Shown here one piece after another: positions 35,601-47,470 of a DNA stretch of 64,000 bases (its first letter is position 1; every line of letters begins with the position of its first letter). Source of the stretch: Siderastrea radians (taxonomy: Eukaryota; Cnidaria; Anthozoa; Scleractinia; Rhizangiidae); assembly GCA_964017195.1 (NCBI GenBank), contig CAXHKT010000108.1, positions 310,001-374,000 on the forward strand, given 5' to 3'. Under the pieces are notes generated by a model. That model saw only the letters and a list, made by a program, of their open reading frames with translations, ran no database searches and was not told the origin of the DNA. The translations under genes were made by a program, and so were the position numbers.

Positions 35601-38600
35601 CCTCTGGGAATGCCCCAAAATGGGGTTTTTTCCCTAAGGATCGCACATATCGCGCTTTCTTTGTACTTTTGCACAAAAGGAATTTTTTTCGGATGGTCCC
35701 AAAGGGATTGAATGCATTTGGGAGCTTTGTGCATGCAGCCGAGAGCGCCAATTAGCTTTTTGAGCTTTTTGGGGCCTGAGGGAAGGCCCCAAAATGGGGT
35801 TTTTTTCCACCTTATCGACAAAATCGCAGACTTTCTACACAATAAACTGTTTTTTCTGATAGCCCCGAGGGATTTGCATTATTATTGGGCCAGTGCGCAG
35901 CCTTGCGCGGACAGATTGCGCAGATAAGAACACCTTTTTGAGCCTCTGGGAATGCCGCAAAATGGGGGTTTTTCCCTAATGATCGCACATATCGCGCTTT
36001 CTTTGTACTTTTGCACAAAAGGAATTTTTTTCGGATGGTCCCAAAGGGATTGAATGCATTTGGGAGCTTTGTGCATGCAGCCGAGAGCGCCAGTTAGCTT
36101 TTTGAGCTTTTTGGGGCCTGAGGGAAGGCCCCAAAATGGGGTTTTTTCCACCTTATCGACAAAATCGCAGACTTTCTACACAATAAACTGTTTTTTCTGA
36201 TAGCACCGAGGGATTTGCATTATTATTGGGCCAGTGCGCAGCCTTGCGCAGACAGATTGCGCAGATAAGAACACCTTTTTGAGCCTCTGGGAATGCCCCA
36301 AAATGGGGTTTTTTTCCCTAAGGATCGCACATATCGCGCTTTCTTTGTACTTTTGCACAAAAGGACTTTTTTTCGGATGGTCCCAAAGGGGTTGAATGCA
36401 TTTGGGAGCTTTGTGCATGCAGCCGAGAGCGCCAGTTAGCTTTTTGAGCTTTTTGGGGCCTGAGGGAAGGCCCCAAAATGGGGTTTTTTTCCACCTTATC
36501 GACAAAATCGCAGACTTTCTACACAATAAACTGTTTTTTCTGATAGCCCCGAGGGATTTGCATTATTATTGGGCCAGTGCGCAGCCTTGCGCAGACAGAT
36601 TGCTCAGATAAGAACACCTTTTTGAGCCTCTGGGAATGCCCCAAAATGGGGTTTTTTCCCTAAGGATCGCACATATCGCGCTTTCTTTGTACTTTTGCAC
36701 AAAAAGGAATTTTTTTCGGATGGTCCCAAAGGGATTGAATGCATTTGGGAGCTTTGTGCATGCAGCCGAGAGCGCCAGTTAGCTTTTTGAGCTTTTTGGG
36801 GCCTGAGGGAAGGCCCCAAAATGGGGTTTTTTTCCACCTTATCGACAAAAGCGCAGACTTTCTACACAATAAACTGTTTTTTCTGATAGCCCCGAGGGAT
36901 TTGCATTATTATTGGGCCAGTGCGCAGCCTTGCGCAGACAGATTGCGCAGATAAGAACACCTTTTTGAGCCTCTGGGAATGCCCCAAAATGGGTTTTTTT
37001 CCCTAAGGATCGCACATATCGCGCTTTCTTTGTACTTTTGCACAAAAGGAATTTTTTTCGGATGGTCCCAAAGGGATTGAATGCATTTGGGAGCTTTGTG
37101 CATGCAGCCGAGAGCGCCAAATAGCTTTTTGAGCTTTTTGGGGCCTGAGGGAAGGCCCCAAAATGGGGTTTTTTTCCACCTTATCGACAAAATCGCAGAC
37201 TTTCTACACAATAAACTGTTTTTTCTGATAGCCCCGAGGGATTTGCATTATTATTGGGCCAGTGCGCAGCCTTGCGCGGACAGATTGCGCAGATAAGAAC
37301 ACCTTTTTGAGCCTCTGGGAATGCCCCAAAATGGGGTTTTTTCCCTAAGGATCGCACATATCGCGCTTTCTTTGTACTTTTGCACAAAAGGAATTTTTTT
37401 CGGATGGTCCCAAAGGGATTGAATGCATTTGGGAGCTTTGTGCATGCAGCCGAGAGCGCCAGTTAGCTTTTTGAGCTTTTTGGGGCCTGAGGGAAGGCCC
37501 CAAAATGGGTTTTTTTTCCACCTTATCGACAAAATCGCAGACTTTCTACACAATAAACTGTTTTTTCTGATAGCCCCGAGGGATTTGCATTATTATTGGG
37601 CCAGTGCGCTGCCTTGCGCAGACAGATTGCGCAGATAAGAACACCTTTTTGAGCCTCTTGGAATGCCCCAAAATGGGGTTTTTTCCCTAAGGATCGCACA
37701 TATTGCACTTTCTTTGTACTTTTGCACAAAAGGAATTTTTTTCGGATTGTCCCAAAGGGATTGAATGCATTTGGGAGCTTTGTGCATGCAGCCGAGAGCG
37801 CCAGTTAGCTTTTTGAGCTTTTTGGGGCCTGAAGGAAGGCCCTAAAATGGGGTTTTTTTCAACCTTATCGACAAAATCGCAGACTTTCTACACAATAAAC
37901 TGTTTTTTCTGATAGCCCCGAGGGATTTGCATTATTATTGGGCCAGTGCGCAGCCTTGCGCAGACAGATTGCGCAGATAAGAACACCTTTTTCAGCCTCT
38001 GGGAATGCCCCAAAATGGGGTTTTTTCCCTAAGGATCGCACATATCGCGCTTTCTTTGTACTTTTGCACAAAAAGGAATTTTTTTCGGATGGTCCCAAAG
38101 GGATTGAATGCATTTGGGAGCTTTGTGCATGCAGCCGAGAGCGCCAGTTAGCTTTTTGAGCTTTTTGGGGCCTGAGGGAAGGCCCCAAAATGGGGGTTTT
38201 TTCCACCTTATCGACAAAATCGCAGACTTTCTACACAATAAACTGTTTTTTCTGATAGCCCCGAGGGATTTGCATTATTATTGGGCCAGTGCGCAGCCTT
38301 GCGCAGACAGATTGCGCAGATAAGAACACCTTTTTGAGCCTCTGGGAATGCCCCAAAATGGGGTTTTTTCCCTAAGGATCGCACATATCGCGCTTTCTTT
38401 GTACTTTTGCACAAAAGGAATTTTTTTCGGATGGTCCCAAAGGGATTGAATGCATTTGGGAGCTTTGTGCATGCAGCCGAGAGCGCCAGTTAGCTTTTTG
38501 AGCTTTTTGGGGCCTGAGGGAAGGCCCCAAAATGGGGGTTTTTTCCACCTTATCGACAAAATCGCAGACTTTCTACACAATAAACTGTTTTTTCTGATAG

Positions 38601-39450
38601 CCCCGAGGGATTTGCATTATTATTGGGCCAGTGCGCAGCCTTGCGCAGACAGATTGCGCAGATAAGAACACCTTTTTGAGCCTCTGGGAATGCCCCAAAA
38701 TGGGGTTTTTTCCCTAAGGATCGCACATATCGCGCTTTCTTTGTACTTTTGCACAAAAAGGAATTTTTTTCGGATGGTCCCAAAGGGATTGAATGCATTT
38801 GGGAGCTTTGTGCATGCAGCCGAGAGCGCCAGTTAGCTTTTTGAGCTTTTTGGGGCCTGAGGGAAGGCCCCAAAATGGGGTTTTTTTCCACCTTATCGAC
38901 AAAATCGCAGACTTTCTACACAATAACCTTTTTTTTCTGATAGCCCCGAGGGATTTGCATTATTATTGGGCCAGTGCGCAGCCTTGCGCAGACAGATTGC
39001 GCAGATAAGAACACCTTTTTGAGCCTCTGGGAATGCCCCAAAATGGGGTTTTTTCCCTAAGGATCGCACAGATCGCGCTTTCTTTGTACTTTTGCACAAA
39101 AGGAATTTTTTTCGGATGGTCCCAAAGGGATTGAATGCATTTGGGAGCTTTGTGCATGCAGCCGAGAGCGCCAGTTAGCTTTTTGAGCTTTTTGGGGCCT
39201 GAGGGAAGGCCCCAAAATGGGTTTTTTTTCCACCTTATCGACAACATCGCAGACTTTCTACACAATAAACTGTTTTTTCTGATAGCCCCGAGGGATTTGC
39301 ATTATTATTGGGCCAGTGCGCTGCCTTGCGCAGACAGATTGCGCAGATAAGAACACCTTTTTGAGCCTCTGGGAATGCCCCAAAATGGGGTTTTTTCCCT
39401 AAGGATCGCACAAATTGCGCTTTCTTTGTACTTTTGCACAAAAGGAATTT
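29655..39450. repeat. 12-monomer HOR, 4107-bp period, two copies plus a displaced partial third
   Basis: Copy 1 is about 29655-33760 and copy 2 about 33762-37990. I noticed six substitutions or run changes between them: near 31304 (TTCGC), 31464 (GACAAATT), 31641 (GCGAATTAG), 33228 (G5 versus G4), 35980 (AATGATCG) and 37832 (CTGAAGG). After one extra monomer at about 37870-38210, positions 33760-35000 recur at 38210-39450 (offset 4450 bp, 13 monomers). Each copy combines an AATAACCTTTTTTTT unit, a GACAACATCGC unit and the five-unit cassette alpha. Confidence 0.87.
30320..31050. repeat. Cassette delta: AATAACCT string typical of 24-48 kb
   Basis: Order of markers: AATAACCTTTTTTTTCTG (30364), CACAGATCGCG (30510), the G3/T8 junction (30661), GACAACATCGC (30681), GTGCGCTGCC (30762), CACATATTGCGC (30852) and GGATTGTCCC (30899). 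The string or its parts recur near 24550, 27627, 34471, 38921, 40281 and 47466. Versions lacking AACCT or GACAACATCGC are present near 25.9, 28.6 and 43.7 kb. It is absent left of 24 kb and right of 48.1 kb, and so defines a central zone of the array. Confidence 0.78.
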
Positions 39451-39579
39451 TTCTCGGATGGTCCCAAAGGGATTGAATGCATTTGGGAGCTTTGTGCATG
39501 CAGCCGAGAGCGCCAGTTAGCTTTTTGAGCTTTTTGGGGCCTGAGGGAAGGCCCCAAAATGGGGTTTTTTTCAACCTTA

Positions 39580-42500
39580 TCGACAAAATCGCAGACTTTC
39601 TACACAATAAACTGTTTTTTCTGATAGCCCCGAGGGATTTGCATTATTATTGGGCCAGTGCGCAGCCTTGCGCAGACAGATTGCGCAGATAAGAACACCT
39701 TTTTGAGCCTCTGGGAATGCCCCAAAATGGGGTTTTTTCCCTAAGGATCGCACATATCGCGCTTTCTTTGTACTTTTGCACAAAAGGAATTTTTTTCGGA
39801 TGGTCCCAAAGGGATTGAATGCATTTGGGAGCTTTGTGCATGCAGCCGAGAGCGCCAGTTAGCTTTTTGAGCTTTTTGGGGCCTGAGGGAAGGCCCCAAA
39901 ATGGGGGTTTTTTCCACCTTATCGACAAAATCGCAGACTTTCTACACAATAAACTGTTTTTTCTGATAGCCCCGAGGGATTTGCATTATTATTGGGCCAG
40001 TGCGCAGCCTTGCGCAGACAGATTGCGCAGATAAGAACACCTTTTTGAGCCTCTGGGAATGCCCCAAAATGGGGTTTTTTCCCTAAGGATCGCACATATC
40101 GCGCTTTCTTTGTACTTTTGCACAAAAAGGAATTTTTTTCGGATGGTCCCAAAGGGATTGAATGCATTTGGGAGCTTTGTGCATGCAGCCGAGAGCGCCA
40201 GTTAGCTTTTTGAGCTTTTTGGGAAGGCCCCAAAATGGGGTTTTTTTCCACCTTATCGACAAAATCGCAGACTTTCTACACAATAACCTTTTTTTTCTGA
40301 TAGCCCCGAGGGATTTGCATTATTATTGGGCCAGTGCGCAGCCTTGCGCAGACAGATTGCGCAGATAAGAACACCTTTTTGAGCCTCTGGGAATGCCCCA
40401 AAATGGGTTTTTTTCCCTAAGGATCGCACAGATCGCGCTTTCTTTGTACTTTTGCACAAAAGGAATTTTTTTCGGATGGTCCCAAAGGGATTGAATGCAT
40501 TTGGGAGCTTTGTGCATGCAGCCGAGAGCGCCAGTTAGCTTTTTGAGCTTTTTGGGGCCTGACGGAAGGCCCCAAAATGGGTTTTTTTTCCACCTTATCG
40601 ACAACATCGCAGACTTTCTACACAATAAACTGTTTTTTCTGATAGCCCCGAGGGATTTGCATTATTATTGGGCCAGTGCGCTGCCTTGCGCAGACAGATT
40701 GCGCAGATAAGAACACCTTTTTGAGCCTCTGGGAATGCCCCAAAATGGGGTTTTTTCCCTAAGGATCGCACATATTGCGCTTTCTTTGTACTTTTGCACA
40801 AAAGGAATTTTTTTCGGATTGTCCCAAAGGGATTGAATGCATTTGGGAGCTTTGTGCATGCAGCCGAGAGCGCCAGTTAGCTTTCTGAGCTTTTTGGGGC
40901 CTGAGGGAAGGCCCCAAAATGGGGGTTTTTTCCACCTTATCGACAAAATCGCAGACTTTCTACACAATAAACTGTTTTTTCTGATAGCCCCGAGGGATTT
41001 GCATTATTATTGGGCCAGTGCGCAGCCTTGCGCAGACAGATTGCGCAGATAAGAACACCTTTTTGAGCCTCTGGGAATGCCCCAAAATGGGGTTTTTTCC
41101 CTAAGGATCGCACATATCGCGCTTTCTTTGTACTTTTGCACAAAAAGGAATTTTTTTCGGATGGTCCCAAAGGGATTGAATGCATTTGGGAGCTTTGTGC
41201 ATGCAGCCGAGAGCGCCAGTTAGCTTTTTGAGCTTTTTGGGGCCTGAGGGAAGGCCCCAAAATGGGGTTTTTTTCCACCTTATCGACAAAATCGCAGACT
41301 TTCTACACAATAAACTGTTTTTTCTGATAGGCCCGAGGGATTTGCATTATTATTGGGCCAGTGCGCAGCCTTGCGCAGACAGATTGCGCAGATAAGAACA
41401 CCTTTTTGAGCCTCTGGGAATGCCCCAAAATGGGGTTTTTTCCCTAAGGATCGCACATATCGCGCTTTCTTTGTACTTTTGCACAAAAGGAATTTTTTTG
41501 GGATGGTCCCAAAGGGATTGAATGCATTTGGGAGCTTTGTGCATGCAGCCGAGAGCGCCAATTAGCTTTTTGAGCTTTTTGGGGCCTGAGGGAAGGCCCC
41601 AAAATGGGGGTTTTTTCCACCTTATCGACAAAATCGCAGACTTTCTACACAATAAACTGTTTTTTCTGATAGCCCCGAGGGATTTGCATTATTATTGGGC
41701 CAGTGCGCAGCCTTGCGCAGACAGATTGCGCAGATAAGAACACCTTTTTGAGCCTCTGGGAATGCCCCAAAATGGGGTTTTTTTCCCTAAGGATCGCACA
41801 TATCGCGCTTTCTTTGTACTTTTGCACAAAAGGACTTTTTTTCGGATGGTCCCAAAGGGATTGAATGCATTTGGGAGCTTTGTGCATGCAGCCGAGAGCG
41901 CCAGTTAGCTTTTTGAGCTTTTTGGGGCCTGAGGGAAGGCCCCAAAATGGGGGTTTTTTCCACCTTATCGACAAAATCGCAGACTTTCTACACAATAAAC
42001 TGTTTTTTCTGATAGCCCCGAGGGATTTGCATTATTATTGGGCCAGTGCACAGCCTTGCGCAGACAGATTGCGCAGATAAGAACACCTTTTTGAGCCTCT
42101 GGGAATGCCCCAAAATGGGGTTTTTTCCCTAAGGATCGCACATATCGCGCTTTCTTTGTACTTTTGCACAAAAGGAATTTTTTTCGGATGGTCCCAAAGG
42201 GATTGAATGCATTTGGGAGCTTTGTGCATGCAGCCGAGAGCGCCAGTTAGCTTTTTGAGCTTTTTGGGGCCTGAGGGAAGGCCCCAAAATGGGGGTTTTT
42301 TCCACCTTATCGACAAAATCGCAGACTTTCTACACAATAAACTGTTTTTTCTGATAGCCCCGAGGGATTTGCATTATTATTGGGCCAGTGCGCAGCCTTG
42401 CGCAGACAGATTGCGCAGATAAGAACACCTTTTTGAGCCTCTGGGAATGCCCCAAAATGGGGTTTTTTCCCTAAGGATCGCACATATCGCGCTTTCTTTG

Positions 42501-45500
42501 TACTTTTGCACAAAAAGGAATTTTTTTCGGATGGTCCCAAAGGGATTGAATGCATTTGGGAGCTTTGTGCATGCAGCCGAGAGCGCCAGTTAGCTTTTTG
42601 AGCTTTTTGGGGCCTGAGGGAAGGCCCCAAAATGGGGTTTTTTTCCACCTTATCGACAAAATCGCAGACTTTCTACACAATAAACTGTTTTTTCTGATAG
42701 CCCCGAGGGATTTGCATTATTATTGGGCCAGTGCGCAGCCTTGCGCAGACAGATTGCGCAGATAAGAACACCTTTTTGAGCCTCTGGGAATGCCCCAAAA
42801 TGGGGTTTTTTCCCTAAGGATCGCACATATTGCGCTTTCTTTGTACTTTTGCACAAAAGGAATTTTTTTCGGATTGTCCCAAAGGGATTGAATGCATTTG
42901 GGAGCTTTGTGCATGCAGCCGAGAGCGCCAGTTAGCTTTTTGAGCTTTTTGGGGCCTGAGGGAAGGCCCCAAAATGGGGGTTTTTTCCACCTTATCGACA
43001 AAATCGCAGACTTTCTACACAATAAACTGTTTTTTCTGATAGCCCCGAGGGATTTGCATTATTATTGGGCCAGTGCGCAGCCTTGCGCAGACAGATTGCG
43101 CAGATAAGAACACCTTTTTGAGCCTCTGGGAATGCCCCAAAATGGGGTTTTTTCCCTAAGGATCGCACATATCGCGCTTTCTTTGTACTTTTGCACAAAA
43201 GGAATTTTTTTCGGATGGTCCCAAAGGGATTGAATGCATTTGGGAGCTTTGTGCATGCAGCCGAGAGCGCCAGTTAGCTTTTTGAGCTTTTTGGGGCCTG
43301 AGGGAAGGCCCCAAAATGGGGGTTTTTTCCACCTTATCGACAAAATCGCAGACTTTCTACACAATAAACTGTTTTTTCTGATAGCCCCGAGGGATTTGCA
43401 TTATTATTGGGCCAGTGCGCAGCCTTGCGCAGAGAGATTGCGCAGATAAGAACACCTTTTTGAGCCTCTGGGAATGCCCCAAAATGGGGTTTTTTCCCTA
43501 AGGATCGCACATATCGCGCTTTCTTTGTACTTTTGCACAAAAAGGAATTTTTTTCGGATGGTCCCAAAGGGATTGAATGCATTTGGGAGCTTTGTGCATG
43601 CAGCCGAGAGCGCCAGTTAGCTTTTTGAGCTTTTTGGTAAGGCCCCAAAATGGGGTTTTTTTCCACCTTATCGACAAAATCGCAGACTTTCTACACAATA
43701 AACTGTTTTTTCTGATAGCCCCGAGGGATTTGCATTATTATTGGGCCAGTGCGCAGCCTTGCGCAGACAGATTGCGCAGATAAGATCACCTTTTTGAGCC
43801 TCTGGGAATGCCCCAAAATGGGGTTTTTTCCCTAAGGATCGCACAGATCGCGCTTTCTTTGTACTTTTGCACAAAAGGAATTTTTTTCGGATGGTCCCAA
43901 AGGGATTGAATGCATTTGGGAGCTTTGTGCATGAGGCCGAGAGCGCCAGTTAGCTTTTTGAGCTTTTTGGGGCCTGACGGAAGGCCCCAAAATGGGTTTT
44001 TGTTCCACCTTATCGACAACATCGCAGACTTTCTGCACAATAAACTGTTTTTTCTGATAGCCCCGAGGGATTTGCATTATTATTGGGCCAGTGCGCTGCC
44101 TTGCGCAGACAGATTGCGCAGATAAGAACACCTTTTTGAGCCTCTGGGAATGCCCCAAAATGGGGTTTTTTCCCTAAGGATCGCACATATTGCGCTTTCT
44201 TTGTACTTTTGCACAAAAGGAATTTTTTTCGGATTGTCCCAAAGGGATTGAATGCATTTGGGAGCTTTGTGCATGCAGCCGAGAGCGCCAGTTAGCTTTC
44301 TGAGCTTTTTGGGGCCTGAGGGAAGGCCCCAAAATGGGGGTTTTTTCCACCTTATCGACAAAATCGCAGACTTTCTACACAATAAACTGTTTTTTCTGAT
44401 AGCCCCGAGGGATTTGCATTATTATTGGGCCAGTGCGCAGCCTTGCGCAGACAGATTGCGCAGATAAGAACACCTTTTTGAGCCTCTGGGAATGCCCCAA
44501 AATGGGGTTTTTTCCCTAAGGATCGCACATATCGCGCTTTCTTTGTACTTTTGCACAAAAAGGAATTTTTTTCGGATGGTCCCAAAGGGATTGAATGCAT
44601 TTGGGAGCTTTGTGCATGCAGCCGAGAGCGCCAGTTAGCTTTTTGAGCTTTTTGGGGCCTGAGGGAAGGCCCCAAAATGGGGTTTTGTTCCACCTTATCG
44701 ACAAAATCGCAGACTTTCTACACAATAAACTGTTTTTTTCTGATAGCCCCGAGGGATTTGCATTATTATTGGGCCAGTGCGCAGCCTTGCGCAGACAGAT
44801 TGCGCAGATAAGAACACCTTTTTGAGCCTCTGGGAATGCCCCAAAATGGGGTTTTTTCCCTAAGGATCGCACATATCGCGCTTTCTTTGTACTTTTGCAC
44901 AAAAGGAATTTTTTTGGGATGGTCCCAAAGGGATTGAATGCATTTGGGAGCTTTGTGCATGCAGCCGAGAGCGCCAATTAGCTTTTTGAGCTTTTTGGGG
45001 CCTGAGGGAAGGCCCCAAAATGGGGGTTTTTTCCACCTTATCGACAAAATCGCAGACTTTCTACACAATAAACTGTTTTTTCTGATAGCACCGAGGGATT
45101 TGCATTATTATTGGGCCAGTGCGCAGCCTTGCGCAGACAGATTGCGCAGATAAGAACACCTTTTTGAGCCTCTGGGAATGCCCCAAAATGGGGTTTTTTT
45201 CCCTAAGGATCGCACATATCGCGCTTTCTTTGTACTTTTGCACAAAAGGACTTTTTTTCGGATGGTCCCAAAGGGATTGAATGCATTTGGGAGCTTTGTG
45301 CATGCAGCCGAGAGCGCCAGTTAGCTTTTTGAGCTTTTTGGGGCCTGAGGGAAGGCCCCAAAATGGGGGTTTTTTCCACCTTATCGACAAAATCGCAGAC
45401 TTTCTACACAATAAACTGTTTTTTCTGATAGCCCCGAGGGATTTGCATTATTATTGGGCCAGTGCACAGCCTTGCGCAGACAGATTGCGCAGATAAGAAC

Positions 45501-46240
45501 ACCTTTTTGAGCCTCTGGGAATGCCCCAAAATGTGGTTTTTTCCCTAAGGATCGCACATATCGCGCTTTCTTTGTACTTTTGCACAAAAGGAATTTTTTT
45601 CGGATGGTCCCAAAGGGATTGAATGCATTTGGGAGCTTTGTGCATGCAGCCGAGAGCGCCAGTTAGCTTTTTGAGCTTTTTGGGGCCTGAGGGAAGGCCC
45701 CAAAATGGGGGTTTTTTCCACCTTATCGACAAAATCGCAGACTTTCTACACAATAAACTGTTTTTTCTGATAGCCCCGAGGGATTTGCATTATTATTGGG
45801 CCAGTGCGCAGCCTTGCGCAGACAGATTGCGCAGATAAGAACACCTTTTTGAGCCTCTGGGAATGCCCCAAAATGGGGTTTTTTCCCTAAGGATCGCACA
45901 TATCGCGCTTTCTTTGTACTTTTGCACAAAAAGGAATTTTTTTCGGATGGTCCCAAAGGGATTGAATGCATTTGGGAGCTTTGTGCATGCAGCCGAGAGC
46001 GCCAGTTAGCTTTTTGAGCTTTTTGGGGCCTGAGGGAAGGCCCCAAAATGGGGTTTTTTTCCACCTTATCGACAAAATCGCAGACTTTCTACACAATAAA
46101 CTGTTTTTTCTGATAGCCCCGAGGGATTTGCATTATTATTGGGCCAGTGCGCAGCCTTGCGCAGACAGATTGCGCAGATAAGAACACCTTTTTGAGCCTC
46201 TGGGAATGCCCCAAAATGGGGTTTTTTCCCTAAGGATCGC
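39580..46240. repeat. 10-monomer HOR, 3415/3416-bp period, ~1.95 copies
   Basis: About 39580-42825 repeats at 42995-46240. Shared markers are a monomer with a 9-bp deletion in the hairpin (40219-40230 and 43634-43642), CTGACGGAAGG (about 40560 and 43975), GACAACATCGC (40611 and 44026), TTAGCTTTCTGAGC (40876 and 44291), TTTTTTTGGGATGG (about 41494 and 44910) and GTGCACAGCC (42047 and 45463). The period is about 5 bp under ten full units because of the deleted monomer. AATAACCTTTTTTTT at 40283 is AATAAACTG in the second copy. Confidence 0.85.
40219..40230. other. 9-bp deletion, class II: removes the left hairpin arm
   Basis: The unit reads TTTTTGGGAAGGCCCC in place of the usual TTTTTGGGGCCTGAGGGAAGGCCCC, so most of the left arm and half the loop are gone and no hairpin can form. 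The partner at about 43634-43642 reads TTTTTGGTAAGGCCCC and comes from the 10-mer duplication with one extra base change. Breakpoints fall in G-runs on both sides of the loop, as expected for deletion of a hairpin during replication. Confidence 0.82.
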
Positions 46241-47470
46241 ACATATCGCGCTTTCTTTGTACTTTTGCACAAAAGGAATTTTTTTGGGATGGTCCCAAAG
46301 GGATTGAATGCATTTGGGAGCTTTGTGCATGCAGCCGAGAGCGCCAATTAGCTTTTTGAGCTTTTTGGGGCCTGAGGGAAGGCCCCAAAATGGGGGTTTT
46401 TTCCACCTTATCGACAAAATCGCAGACTTTCTACACAATAAACTGTTTTTTCTGATAGCACCGAGGGATTTGCATTATTATTGGGCCAGTGCGCAGCCTT
46501 GCGCAGACAGATTGCGCAGATAAGAACACCTTTTTGAGCCTCTGGGAATGCCCCAAAATGGGGTTTTTTTCCCTAAGGATCGCACATATCGCGCTTTCTT
46601 TGTACTTTTGCACAAAAGGACTTTTTTTCGGATGGTCCCAAAGGGATTGAATGCATTTGGGAACTTTGTGCATGCAGCCGAGAGCGCCAGTTAGCTTTTT
46701 GAGCTTTTTGGGGCCTGAGGGAAGGCCCCAAAATGGGGGTTTTTTCCACCTTATCGACAAAATCGCAGACTTTCTACACAATAAACTGTTTTTTCTGATA
46801 GCCCCGAGGGATTTGCATTATTATTGGGCCAGTGCACAGCCTTGCGCAGACAGATTGCGCAGATAAGAACACCTTTTTGAGCCTCTGGGAATGCCCCAAA
46901 ATGGGGTTTTTTCCCTAAGGATCGCACATATCGCGCTTTCTTTGTACTTTTGCACAAAAGGAATTTTTTTCGGATGGTCCCAAAGGGATTGAATGCATTT
47001 GGGAGCTTTGTGCATGCAGCCGAGAGCGCCAGTTAGCTTTTTGAGCTTTTTGGGGCCTGAGGGAAGGCCCCAAAATGGGGGTTTTTTCCACCTTATCGAC
47101 AAAATCGCAGACTTTCTACACAATAAACTGTTTTTTCTGATAGCCCCGAGGGATTTGCATTATTATTGGGCCAGTGCGCAGCCTTGCGCAGACAGATTGC
47201 GCAGATAAGAACACCTTTTTGAGCCTCTGGGAATGCCCCAAAATGGGGTTTTTTCCCTAAGGATCGCACATATCGCGCTTTCTTTGTACTTTTGCACAAA
47301 AAGGAATTTTTTTCGGATGGTCCCAAAGGGATTGAATGCATTTGGGAGCTTTGTGCATGCAGCCGAGAGCGCCAGTTAGCTTTTTGAGCTTTTTGGGGCC
47401 TGAGGGAAGGCCCCAAAATGGGGTTTTTTTCCACCTTATCGACAAAATCGCAGACTTTCTACACAATAAC
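44310..47470. repeat. 4-monomer HOR, 1370/1371-bp period, ~2.3 copies, overlapping the 10-mer
   Basis: About 44310-46100 repeats at 45680-47470. Shared markers are TTTTTTTGGGATGG (44910 and 46280), GCCAATTAGC, TAGCACCGAG (45086 and 46456), GGACTTTTTTTCGG (45248 and 46618) and GTGCACAGCC (45463 and 46833). The one-base offset change comes from a T7 run near 44732. The right end is AATAACCTTTTTTTT at 47467. The block extends the right half of the second 10-mer copy, so it formed after or together with it. Confidence 0.83.
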
